Assembly (NCBI GenBank): GCA_964648295.1
Contig: CAZYNH010000006.1
Location: 1 to 64,000, forward strand
Direction of reading: 5' to 3'
Length of the DNA: 64,000 bases
Source: UBA4055 sp964648295
GTDB lineage: Bacteria > UBA4055
Below the pieces are notes generated by a model. It did not search any database. It saw only the letters and a list, made by a program, of their open reading frames with translations, and had not been told where the DNA came from. Made by a program: the position numbers and the translations under genes. Shown piece by piece: positions 8,211-16,454 of this stretch. Each line of letters starts with the position of its first letter. The stretch's first letter is position 1.

Positions 8211-8789
8211 ATGAATCATAAAAGCGAAGATATTAAAGAAGTTATGAACACCTTTGCGGCAATAGATTTTGAGACCGCGAACCCGAACTGGACTTCGATC
8301 TGCTCGGTGGGTATTGTGACTGTCGGGAACGGGATTATCGTTGACGAGTTTCACGCACTGATAAAACCTCCCGGAAATTATTATAACTGGTATAATACGA
8401 AAATACACGGGATCTCTGCGGAAATGACAGAAAATGAGCCTGATTTTGATGAAGTGTATCCGGAGATCCGGAAGCGCCTGTCAGGCAAAAAGATCGTGGC
8501 TCATAACGAATCGTTCGACAGGAACGCGCTCAAGCGGACGATGAAATTTTACCGCATTGATTACTCCGATCTGAACATCAGCGACAGATGGGAATGTACG
8601 GTAAAGATATATAGGAAAAAAGGATTCAGGCAGGCGGGGTTGAGGAACTGCTGCGACATTTTAGGCATAGAATTAAATCACCACGACGCGCTTTCCGATG
8701 CGAGAGCCTGCGCGATACTTTATCATTATTCAAAAGAAAATCATCTGATCACCGACAGTCTTTTCAGCTCATTTATCAAAAGACCGTAG
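8211..8789 (+). CDS. DnaQ-like 3'-5' exonuclease (DEDDh)
   Basis: A protein of about 192 residues from the RNase T/DnaQ exonuclease superfamily. FAAIDFETAN carries the first D and E. VAHNESFDRNAL carries the second D with the neighbouring helix, and HDALSDARACA carries the DEDDh His and last Asp. Stand-alone proteins of this type resemble the epsilon subunit of DNA polymerase III and could serve in DNA repair. I start at 8211, where AGG lies 10 bases upstream; 8244 (MNTFAAIDFE) matches the usual family N-terminus and is equally possible. Its last 49 bases overlap the 3' end of the convergent HAD gene. Confidence 0.8.
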   Translation: MNHKSEDIKEVMNTFAAIDFETANPNWTSICSVGIVTVGNGIIVDEFHALIKPPGNYYNWYNTKIHGISAEMTENEPDFDEVYPEIRKRLSGKKIVAHNESFDRNALKRTMKFYRIDYSDLNISDRWECTVKIYRKKGFRQAGLRNCCDILGIELNHHDALSDARACAILYHYSKENHLITDSLFSSFIKRP

Positions 8790-9361
8790 TTCTCAAAAAC
8801 TATCCCTTTCATGCCTGCTTTGACCGCCCCGGCAATATAATCGGACCTGTCGTCGATAAAGACGGCTTCATTAGGTTTTACACCAAGCTTTTGTGCCGCG
8901 ATAATATAGATCTGAGCATCCGGTTTAGCAACACCCTCAGCGCATGAGAAAGTAACAGCGTCGAAACATTCATCATAACTTTTTTCGAAAAAATATTCCA
9001 TGGCCGGTTTTTCGGTATTGGATAAAAATCCGACCTTAAAACCTTCTTTTCTAAGTCTCTGTGCCAGCTCAAATACTTCAGGCTTTTCGTTGAATACGTC
9101 CTTAACGGCATCTTTCCAGAGAGAAACTGATACAGGCTCATCTACCGATAATTCTCCGCACACTTTCCGCCACAGACCGCTCTCCCCTATCGTGCCCGTT
9201 TGAAAATCATCCGCGAACTTTGAAAAAACATGTTTGAGGTCATCCGGCATGACCCCAAGCCTGAAGGCGCAGAACTTTATAAGATCTTCCGAGGGGTTGT
9301 TTATCAGTACCCCGCCCCAGTCGAAAATTACGGATATTATTGAAGCGTTTCTTTCTTTCAT
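8741..9361 (-). CDS. HAD-superfamily hydrolase (subfamily IA)
   Basis: A 206-residue haloacid dehalogenase-like phosphatase. FDWGGVLINN is motif I with the nucleophilic Asp. The usual second Asp (DxD) is replaced by Gly, as in several HAD-IA proteins. FLSNTEKP is motif II, AKPDAQIY motif III with Lys, and FIDDRSDYI motif IV. It is last in the minus-strand redox operon, six bases after the SpoIIE phosphatase. Its relation to redox control is unclear, and it may simply ride on the operon. Its 3' end overlaps the convergent exonuclease gene. Confidence 0.8.
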   Translation of the reverse strand: MKERNASIISVIFDWGGVLINNPSEDLIKFCAFRLGVMPDDLKHVFSKFADDFQTGTIGESGLWRKVCGELSVDEPVSVSLWKDAVKDVFNEKPEVFELAQRLRKEGFKVGFLSNTEKPAMEYFFEKSYDECFDAVTFSCAEGVAKPDAQIYIIAAQKLGVKPNEAVFIDDRSDYIAGAVKAGMKGIVFENYGLLINELKRLSVIR

Positions 9362-9367
9362 TGTAGC

Positions 9368-10528
9368 TTAAAAATATTTGATCTCCGTATCCTTCAGATA
9401 TTTACGCTCGAGAAGCCCGGCAATGTCTTTTATAAGCTGGATCCTCATTTTGTACTGAAGATCAAAGTGATATTCGTTCGATGAGGCGCCTAAAAGAAAT
9501 TTTATCGAATCCGAATTAATGATCAGCCTGACTATCCTTTCCGCAGCTCCGTCCTTTGCAGGATCGTAGAGACCGTCCCTCAAGATCCTTTCAGCTTTGG
9601 AAAGCGTCATGACGCCTTCGGTAACGAGTTCTACATTTTCCAGAATGCTTATGGGCGGAAGGCCGTCGTTCAAGCTGAACATAGTGTCTTTAAATCTGAG
9701 GCCGAGCTCCCTTGCGATGATCTCGGAAGTAGTGCCTCCCGCAATGATCTTTTTGCCTGCGAACTGCTTAAACTCCTGCGCAAAGGCAAAATCTCTTTCC
9801 TTTGAGACCGGCGCGCCGGAACAGATCAGCAGTTCCCTCGGCTCCCTGAAATGCGCCGCGAGCACGCTCGCGTCGTCTATTAGCGACAGCTTATCGTTCA
9901 ATTCAGCCTTGTTCACGAGTTTTTGGCACAGGTCCAAGGCTGATATTTCGGGCTCGGAATCAAGAGTTCTAATCAGATAATTTACAGCTCCTTCCCTCTC
10001 CCATTCCCCGCCAAAACCGAGCCCGGATTGCGATATGCCGTCAGTAAAAGCTATAATTCTGTCGCCCTGCTGCGGAGTAAAAGAGGTTTTGTATATCTTT
10101 TTTCCCTTATGTTTTTCGCTGGTAAGTTCAATATTATCCCAGCCGGGGTCGAATTCTGTTCCGCCACGATAAATAACAGGCTGAGGGCTGTCGTAAACGA
10201 TCAGATTCACGCTTTCCGATCCTATTATATCCATTATCGAGAAAGTAGAATAGCTTACCTTTCTTTCGCTGCACTCGGGTAGAATATTCATTATAAGCTC
10301 GGAAGCTTCGGAAATATCCTTGTGTTCAGCTATAAAATTTACCGCCATGGACGCGGTCAGGTTTGCCAGAACATTAGCCTTTATCCCGCTGCCCATTCCG
10401 TCAGAAAGCACGGCTATCTTCCTGTTCTCTTCCCTGATATTTTTTTTCAGAACGGCGTCACCGTAAGAATTCTGGCCGTTCTTCTGTTTCTGGAAGTGAG
10501 CGATATCCGCGAAAAGATCACTTTTCAT
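9368..10528 (-). CDS. SpoIIE-type PP2C serine phosphatase
   Basis: A 386-residue protein whose N-terminal half is a SpoIIE/PP2C phosphatase domain. VLSDGMGSGIKAN holds the metal-binding Asp and Gly and FTDGISQSG the second metal site. The C-terminal half has a segment (FAGKKIIAGGTTSEIIAREL) typical of the PP2C proteins found in [FeFe]-hydrogenase operons. Such phosphatases usually reset phosphorylated anti-sigma antagonist or STAS-like partners; here the partner is not obvious. It overlaps the FeS-PAS gene by 11 bases. Together with the kinases and response regulators in this operon it probably forms part of a redox-signalling relay. Confidence 0.8.
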   Translation of the reverse strand: MKSDLFADIAHFQKQKNGQNSYGDAVLKKNIREENRKIAVLSDGMGSGIKANVLANLTASMAVNFIAEHKDISEASELIMNILPECSERKVSYSTFSIMDIIGSESVNLIVYDSPQPVIYRGGTEFDPGWDNIELTSEKHKGKKIYKTSFTPQQGDRIIAFTDGISQSGLGFGGEWEREGAVNYLIRTLDSEPEISALDLCQKLVNKAELNDKLSLIDDASVLAAHFREPRELLICSGAPVSKERDFAFAQEFKQFAGKKIIAGGTTSEIIARELGLRFKDTMFSLNDGLPPISILENVELVTEGVMTLSKAERILRDGLYDPAKDGAAERIVRLIINSDSIKFLLGASSNEYHFDLQYKMRIQLIKDIAGLLERKYLKDTEIKYF

Positions 10529-11621
10529 TTTCTGACAACAGCTTTATTACCGAACTGAGCATGTTCTCAGTTTTTGAGGCGTTCTCGCCGAGTAGATAGG
10601 CTATCTTCTGCACAGTTTCAAGATTCTCCCTTATAACCTCTTTAGCCCTTTCTTTTGCCTCTGAGAATTTAATATCCGGAGCGGACAGATCGGAAATCAC
10701 TGCGCCCGCGGACTTATTTTTCTCTATTGTGAAAATTGTCACTTTTAGCTTTTTCCCGTTGTGCTCAATATCTTTTGAATAAACCTCTTCGCCGCTTTTT
10801 ATAAGCCCCGAGAACAGACTGTGGGCAGGGAACAGGCTTTTAAGATCAGCGCCTTTCAATCCCGGATTAACCCGGCTTATACCCTCTATCTCTTCGCCCA
10901 TGAGAGACGCGAAAGCATGATTTGAGTCGATAATATTAAGCCCGCTGTCAACAATGACGAACCCGGAGGGCATTTTCTTTAAGAGCCCGACCGAGAGTTC
11001 CGCGGTATCTTTCGCTAATGAGAGATCAACAGCCTGCTTTACTCTTGCGGTTATATCGAAAATGACGCTCACGAAGCCGGCAGGAGTTCCGTATCTGTCA
11101 TAAAAGACAGCTTTGTGAAGCTCGATATTTATTTTATTGCCGTCCGGAGCTTTAACAACAGTTTCCACAACCTGTTTTACGGGGTTTTTTAACAGACTTT
11201 CGTTCAGCAGTGAGTTGAGCCTGTCATATTCCTCATTCCCTGAATATTCGGGAAGTGATCTGCCCTTGAGTTCATTTCTTTGTACTCCCGAGAGTGCTTC
11301 GTATGCCCTGTTGCAGCCTATCGCTCTGCCGGTTATATCTTCATAAAGAACCGGGGCCGGAACGGCGTCTAAAAGCTCCTGATGCAGGAAAAGAGTTTCT
11401 CTTATCTCTTTTTCCTTTTTCTTGAGCTTCTCTATTATTTTCTTTGACAGGACAACGCACTGGGACGGCCTGACTTTCCCGTCAAGCATGGCGGCGGCAA
11501 ATTCACGGCAGGTATCGTAACCGCATCCTTTGCAGTTGATCTCGTCCTCTTTATTAAATATCTCGATATAGGTCAGAGCCTGTTTTATCTGGTTCTCGGT
11601 ATATTTCTTTTTTTCATCCAT
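10518..11621 (-). CDS. Iron-sulphur/PAS sensor protein
   Basis: A 367-residue protein. The N-terminal 4Fe-4S motif has cysteines in CKGCGYDTC and SQC (about residues 30-58), as in the FeS domain of corrinoid proteins. A short coiled coil and two PAS domains follow (about residues 80-190 and 200-300, the first beginning HQELLDAVPAPV). There is no kinase domain. Proteins with this layout accompany SpoIIE phosphatases in operons for electron-bifurcating [FeFe] hydrogenases, where a redox or H2-sensing role has been suggested. It is five bases downstream of a response-regulator gene, within the same operon. Confidence 0.8.
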   Translation of the reverse strand: MDEKKKYTENQIKQALTYIEIFNKEDEINCKGCGYDTCREFAAAMLDGKVRPSQCVVLSKKIIEKLKKKEKEIRETLFLHQELLDAVPAPVLYEDITGRAIGCNRAYEALSGVQRNELKGRSLPEYSGNEEYDRLNSLLNESLLKNPVKQVVETVVKAPDGNKINIELHKAVFYDRYGTPAGFVSVIFDITARVKQAVDLSLAKDTAELSVGLLKKMPSGFVIVDSGLNIIDSNHAFASLMGEEIEGISRVNPGLKGADLKSLFPAHSLFSGLIKSGEEVYSKDIEHNGKKLKVTIFTIEKNKSAGAVISDLSAPDIKFSEAKERAKEVIRENLETVQKIAYLLGENASKTENMLSSVIKLLSENEK

Positions 11622-11625
11622 AAAC

Positions 11626-11994
11626 CTAATTTACCAATAATTTTTCCACAAGTGAAGATAAATTTTCAAGATCGACGGGTTTCTGCAGTACATACTTTAC
11701 ATTCGGGATATCAATATCGAAAATTTCCTGTCCCGCGCTGGCTATAGATGAAGTAATTATCACAGGGATCTTTACCTTTTCGTCAAGGAGCTGCTGAGCG
11801 AAAACGAAACCCTCGTCCGGCTGTTCCATCATAACATCGAGAATTATCATGTCCGGCTGGAATGTGTTAATCTCCAGTCTGCCTTTAGTTGAGTTGTAGG
11901 CGGTTCTGACAGAGAACCCCCTGCTTGTAAAAAAAGCTCCGTAAGCGGCCGTGATATCCGGGTCGTCATCGATTATCAGGATTTTTTTATTCAT
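11626..11994 (-). CDS. Stand-alone response-regulator receiver domain
   Basis: A 122-residue CheY-like receiver with no output domain. The acidic pocket is D9-D11, the phosphoacceptor is D53 in IILDVMM, and the conserved Lys is in LQKPVD. It shares the wording ILDVMM, PDxGF, SSIA and QKPVD with the receiver at 18312-18680 and with the receiver half of the Rex fusion directly upstream (eight-base gap), so the three arose by duplication. Likely phosphodonors are the histidine kinases encoded upstream. Confidence 0.9.
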   Translation of the reverse strand: MNKKILIIDDDPDITAAYGAFFTSRGFSVRTAYNSTKGRLEINTFQPDMIILDVMMEQPDEGFVFAQQLLDEKVKIPVIITSSIASAGQEIFDIDIPNVKYVLQKPVDLENLSSLVEKLLVN

Positions 11995-12002
11995 TTTATG
12001 CC

Positions 12003-13007
12003 TCAGATAAATTTTTTAATATTCTGTATCAGTTCGTCAATGTCAACCGGTTTCTGAAGGATCGTCTTTATTTTCAGCTGGCTGACATCAAGAATGTTGG
12101 CTGTGGCTTTAGCTATAGATGAACTGAGAATGACAGGTGTGGTTATATTTTTTTCTTTCAGTTCGTTTAAAAAGAGAAAACCCGAATCCGGTTTCTCCAT
12201 CATAATATCGAGGATTATAAGATCGGGTTTATGTTTTTTAATCATGGAGAACCCTTCAGCGCAGTTCAATGCGTGAACAGGCTTGAATCCGTTCGCGGTC
12301 AGCACGACCGTGTAGGCGTTTACTATATCTATGTCGTCGTCGATAATAAGGACAGTTTTCTGATTTTTAGACCCGTTGTTTTGCTTACGGATCATTTTTG
12401 CGAAATACGAGGCTTTCTCTATTGAGGTCGTTATATCCATCTCTTCAAGAAATGTGTTTTCAGGCATATCAAGCGGTGTCGGTGTAAAATTTATAACAGA
12501 TGTGATCCCGGCTGATACCATTTCATTTGCTATCTGAACGGCACTTGAGCTTGATGAAGAGATGATTCCTATTGCGATGTTATTCTTTTCCACGATATCC
12601 TTTAAAGAGTTTACATGGTAGCATGGAATACCGATATATGTTTTGCCGACTATCTTGGGATCTATATCGAACAGGGCTGTTATAGTCAGCTTCTCGCTTT
12701 TATCAGCAAAAAAATTTATGAGAGCCCTTCCAAGATTTCCGACACCGGCTATGCAAATCTTCATCCCGCCGTTGCAGTCGAGTATCTCCCCTATACTCTC
12801 GAGTATACCCTTTATTTCATATCCCTTGCGGTTATTGCCCGTATACCCAATATTCATAAGATCGCGCCTGACCTGAACGGAAGTTACATGAGCCATCTGA
12901 GCCAGATCGTGAGAATAGAAATATGTTTTATTTTCTACCGCGAGTTTTCTCAATAGTCTCCGGTATACGCATAATCTCTCTATTGTCTTTTCATTTATCG
13001 CTTCCAT
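12003..13007 (-). CDS. Rex redox repressor fused to a receiver domain
   Basis: A 334-residue fusion. Residues 1-75 form the Rex winged helix (TSVQVRRDL and GYEIKGI), which binds DNA. Residues 82-205 form the Rossmann domain with GVGNLG at 88-93, which senses the NADH/NAD+ ratio. Residues 216-334 are a complete receiver domain (D223-D225, phosphoacceptor D267, K319). Rex is normally about 210 residues with no receiver. Coupling NADH sensing to phosphorelay input in one repressor is unusual. It overlaps the kinase gene upstream by 17 bases. A Rex-like palindrome overlaps the -10 of this operon, so autoregulation is likely. Confidence 0.9.
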   Translation of the reverse strand: MEAINEKTIERLCVYRRLLRKLAVENKTYFYSHDLAQMAHVTSVQVRRDLMNIGYTGNNRKGYEIKGILESIGEILDCNGGMKICIAGVGNLGRALINFFADKSEKLTITALFDIDPKIVGKTYIGIPCYHVNSLKDIVEKNNIAIGIISSSSSSAVQIANEMVSAGITSVINFTPTPLDMPENTFLEEMDITTSIEKASYFAKMIRKQNNGSKNQKTVLIIDDDIDIVNAYTVVLTANGFKPVHALNCAEGFSMIKKHKPDLIILDIMMEKPDSGFLFLNELKEKNITTPVILSSSIAKATANILDVSQLKIKTILQKPVDIDELIQNIKKFI

Positions 13008-14133
13008 GATCCCCTTCCGTTTCTTTAAGAATTATTGAAAATTCTGAACCTTCATTCACCTTTGAACTGACCGAGACAGATCCGTTATATAATGAAACGA
13101 TCTTTTTTACAGTGGAAAGACCGATGCCGCTTCCGGAAATGCTCTGGGTCTTTTCGTTCTTTATCCGCGAAAATTCTTTGAACAGCCTGTCTATGTCTTT
13201 TTCTTCAATACCGATACCTGTATCGGCTACGGAAAAACACACGCTTCCTTCTTTTTTTGAAAGCTGCACTTTTATTTTTCCGCCCTCAGTATTGTATTTA
13301 ACCGCGTTCGAGATCAGGTTGTTGGCGATTATCTCAAGTTCTGTTCTGTCCGCGGTCAGATCAGCCTGAGCAATATTCTTTTCAACAGTGATGCCTCTGT
13401 TTTTAATATCTTCGGCATGATTGCCGAGTATTTTCTCTATTACCGAATCGAAATTTACTTTTGAAAGATCGCGCTTTTTCTCTCCCGACTCTATTCTTGT
13501 CAGATCGAGAAGGTCAAAAATGAGTTTTTCCATGTCTTTTATCCTGATCTGCGAACGGTTAATGAATTCCGAGTAGGCTGATATGTCATTGCCGGCTATC
13601 TTTTTCTCCATCAGCTTAAGGTAATTGCTTACAGCCGCGATAGGGGATTTCAGCTCATGGGACAACACTGAAATGAACTGAAACCTTATCTTCTTTTTTT
13701 CCTCGTTGAACTTCCTTGCCGACTGGGTAAGGATATAATGTTTTGAAGCTTTGAGGATTGCCTCCTTAAGTTCCTGCGGCGTAAAAGGCTTGGTTAGAAA
13801 ATCGTAGGCGCCGTTCTTCGTGGCAGTTACAGCAGTTTCGATCGAAGCGAAGGCTGTTATCATTATTGTTAGTATCTCTTTTTGAGAATCGTGCATAAGT
13901 TTGAGCAGATCCACGCCGTTCATACCCGGCAGCTGATTGTCAAGAAGAAGTATATCGTACGGCTTTTTGTTCATCATATCAAGCCCGATCTCCGCCGTTT
14001 CGGCCGTTTCGGTCTCGAACTCGTACTCACTTTCAATATAGCTCAGGCTTATCTTGAAATTTCTCAGAGCCCTTCTGATCGACTCCCTTACTCCCGGTTC
14101 ATCATCAATAACGAGTATGTGCAGTTTTTCCAT
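12991..14133 (-). CDS. Receiver-histidine kinase
   Basis: A 380-residue cytoplasmic protein with an N-terminal receiver (residues 3-130: VIDDEP acidic pocket, DILLLDNQLPG phosphoacceptor, LTKPF Lys). A HisKA dimerisation helix follows (SHELKSPIAAVSNY, His about 159), then an HATPase domain (NLISNAVKYN N-box, VADTGIGI, GSGIGLS). It lacks a sensory domain of its own, so its input is probably phosphorylation of the receiver by the Cache-containing kinase encoded just upstream. It is expected to pass phosphate to the stand-alone receivers or the Rex fusion. Confidence 0.9.
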   Translation of the reverse strand: MEKLHILVIDDEPGVRESIRRALRNFKISLSYIESEYEFETETAETAEIGLDMMNKKPYDILLLDNQLPGMNGVDLLKLMHDSQKEILTIMITAFASIETAVTATKNGAYDFLTKPFTPQELKEAILKASKHYILTQSARKFNEEKKKIRFQFISVLSHELKSPIAAVSNYLKLMEKKIAGNDISAYSEFINRSQIRIKDMEKLIFDLLDLTRIESGEKKRDLSKVNFDSVIEKILGNHAEDIKNRGITVEKNIAQADLTADRTELEIIANNLISNAVKYNTEGGKIKVQLSKKEGSVCFSVADTGIGIEEKDIDRLFKEFSRIKNEKTQSISGSGIGLSTVKKIVSLYNGSVSVSSKVNEGSEFSIILKETEGDHGSDK

Positions 14134-14142
14134 ATTTTCTCC

Positions 14143-15969
14143 TTAACCCGCATTCTTGGGAATAGTAATTACGAACCTTGCGAATGTTTTACCTTTTAAA
14201 GGATCACTGTTGGATTCCACAATTATCTTTCCCCTGTGCATTTTTATTATTCCGTAAACGACCGCAAGGCCGAGCCCTGTACCTTTGCCCATCTGCTTTG
14301 TGGAAAAGAAGGGTTCGAACAGCCTTTTCCTGTTCTCTTCGGTAATGCCCGGGCCGTCGTCCTCAAGGATGAGAAAAGCGTTCTGTTTATCGGCAAAAGT
14401 CGTTATCAGAATAGAACCGTTCGACTTTAAAGCATCAACGGAATTGTTTATAAGGTTCGAGTAAACCTGAAGCATCTGATTCTCGTCCAGACTGACCTCT
14501 AAGTCCGGATCGGAATGCTTGACGGATATCTGAACGTTCTTCGGCAGGATCACCGACCGGATTACCGATCCGAAAAATTCACTTATCTTCACAGGAGACA
14601 GATTAACCTCGTTTTTCCTGGCGAAATTCAAAAGACCTGAAAGTATTGTTTTGCACCTGTTGGCCTGAGTAGCTATCGTTTCCAGATCCTGATAGATCTC
14701 CGAGTTTTTGTCGCATTCCTCCATTAGAATATGGCTGTACATAAGAACGACCCCGAGCGGGTTGTTCACCTCATGCGCGATCCCGGCAGACAGTTGCCCC
14801 ATAGTGGCGAGTTTCTCGGAATGTTTGAGCGCTTCCTTCATATTCGCAAGCTCGCTGTTCTTGTTCTCAAGATTCTCAAGCATGCTGTGGAGCTTTTCAA
14901 TGGTCATAAAATAAACCAGAAGTGAAACTCCCAATAATATCAGGATCGATACTATCAGTGAAGCTGACAGGAGGTGTTTTATCAACTGCCCGGTCTCTTC
15001 CTCCTCGTTTACACTGGCACAAACATAATATTCAAAACTGGGAAAATAATCAAAAGCTATTATTTTTTTCTTGCCGTCGATCTCGGAAACAAAACTTTCA
15101 ACGCCTTTCTGATCCTTAAGTATAGTTTGAATTATCGAAAGTCTGCTCCAGTCGCTGCCGTCGGCATGCGGATTGATTATCATCTGCGCGTTTTTATCAA
15201 AAACGAACGGATATCCGGATTTTCCTATCCTGAGTTCATTGAATTTTTTGGACAGAACAGGCAGGTCTTTTTCTTTTGATCCCACGAACAGCATTCCGAC
15301 AGTCTGGCCTTTGTATCTGATCGGTTCATAACCGGTGATGTACCAGTCGTTAACCACGAATGCCCTGCCGAAATAACTTTCGCCTTTCTCAATGGTTTTT
15401 ATTATAGGGGATTCAAAACCGATAATTGTTCCCACAGCCCTGTTGTCTTTATCGTCTAATACATTTGTCGATATCCTGATATATCCTTTTTCGGTCTTCT
15501 GAAAGATCGTGGCCTTACAGCCCAGAATACTTTTTAGAGTGTCAACAAAATCGAAATTATTATGAAGCTCTTTATTATTCAGATACCATTTATTCACTTC
15601 TGCCGTACCTGAAGAATCAGCAAGCTCCATAAGGGTTTTTTCTCCGGGAATATAGAAACCTTTTCTGTAGAAGAGCTCATTCGACACCCGCAGGTCTTTC
15701 TTGGCGTTCTCCATTTTGAGCTCATATTCCCTTTCGAACATTTTCATAAGCGATTCTACTTCAGAATCGAGATTATTACGGATAGATTCGTACAGGGTTT
15801 CCCTCGAAAGCTGGATCGAAGCGTATGTAGTTACGGCTATAGAAATTATTATTATGAGCAAAATAGGTAAAAAAAGCCTGATCTTAGTCGGGAAATTAAT
15901 AAATTTCTTTCTGAAATATCTTCTGACTTTCCTGACCTGCTTGCCGGTATGGTATCTCAGCTCATCCAT
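14143..15969 (-). CDS. Membrane sensor histidine kinase with Cache domain
   Basis: A 608-residue kinase. It has one transmembrane helix near residues 30-50 (FLPILLIIIISIAVTTY) and a large extracytoplasmic Cache-type sensor (about 55-340). A second helix spans about 345-367. A coiled linker leads to the H-box AGIAHEVNNPLG (His about 399). The HATPase has NLINNSVDAL, DDGPGI and GKGTGLGLAVV. It would report an external ligand to the redox operon. The start overlaps the NuoE stop (TAATG, one base shared), showing tight coupling of the electron-transfer and signalling genes. Confidence 0.9.
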   Translation of the reverse strand: MDELRYHTGKQVRKVRRYFRKKFINFPTKIRLFLPILLIIIISIAVTTYASIQLSRETLYESIRNNLDSEVESLMKMFEREYELKMENAKKDLRVSNELFYRKGFYIPGEKTLMELADSSGTAEVNKWYLNNKELHNNFDFVDTLKSILGCKATIFQKTEKGYIRISTNVLDDKDNRAVGTIIGFESPIIKTIEKGESYFGRAFVVNDWYITGYEPIRYKGQTVGMLFVGSKEKDLPVLSKKFNELRIGKSGYPFVFDKNAQMIINPHADGSDWSRLSIIQTILKDQKGVESFVSEIDGKKKIIAFDYFPSFEYYVCASVNEEEETGQLIKHLLSASLIVSILILLGVSLLVYFMTIEKLHSMLENLENKNSELANMKEALKHSEKLATMGQLSAGIAHEVNNPLGVVLMYSHILMEECDKNSEIYQDLETIATQANRCKTILSGLLNFARKNEVNLSPVKISEFFGSVIRSVILPKNVQISVKHSDPDLEVSLDENQMLQVYSNLINNSVDALKSNGSILITTFADKQNAFLILEDDGPGITEENRKRLFEPFFSTKQMGKGTGLGLAVVYGIIKMHRGKIIVESNSDPLKGKTFARFVITIPKNAG

Positions 15970-16442
15970 TATTCATATTCTTTTATTATTTTCTGAACCT
16001 CTTCAGGTTTAACGCTACCGAATACTTTGTCTCCAATCATTATGACGGGAGCAAGTCCGCAGGCCCCGATGCATCTGAGCGTATTAAGCGAGAATCTGCC
16101 GTCCTCTGTTGTCTGCCCGTTCTTTATACTGAGTTTTTTCTCGAATTCCTTCAACACTTTATCGGCACCTTTGACATAGCAGGCCGTGCCCATACATATC
16201 GAGATGGGGTGTTTTCCCTTTGGTTCCATAGTAAAATACGAATAAAATGTTACAGTGCCGTAAACTTTTGAGCATGGTATTCCCAGCGTTTCGGCGACAG
16301 CCTCCTGAACCGGAACGGGCAGGAACCCGAAATGGCTCTGTGCTTTATGCAGAATAGCTATCAGATCAATGGGGTCATTATTAAATTCTTCGCAGATCTC
16401 TTTAATTTTCCCGATAATTTTTTCTCTTTCGCAGCAGGACAT
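15969..16442 (-). CDS. NuoE/HydC-like [2Fe-2S] thioredoxin-fold subunit
   Basis: A 157-residue protein. CMGTAC (CX4C) and CIGAC (CX3C) are the four ligands of the NuoE [2Fe-2S] cluster. FLPVPVQEAVAETLGIP, near the N-terminus, is typical of the family. With the NuoF-like protein it would form the NADH-oxidising electron-input pair of an electron-bifurcating [FeFe] hydrogenase (HydBC) or a related complex. It is 12 bases downstream of the NuoF-like gene. No catalytic HydA or NuoG-like partner is encoded in this window. Confidence 0.92.
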   Translation of the reverse strand: MSCCEREKIIGKIKEICEEFNNDPIDLIAILHKAQSHFGFLPVPVQEAVAETLGIPCSKVYGTVTFYSYFTMEPKGKHPISICMGTACYVKGADKVLKEFEKKLSIKNGQTTEDGRFSLNTLRCIGACGLAPVIMIGDKVFGSVKPEEVQKIIKEYE

Positions 16443-16454
16443 AATTTTCTCCGT

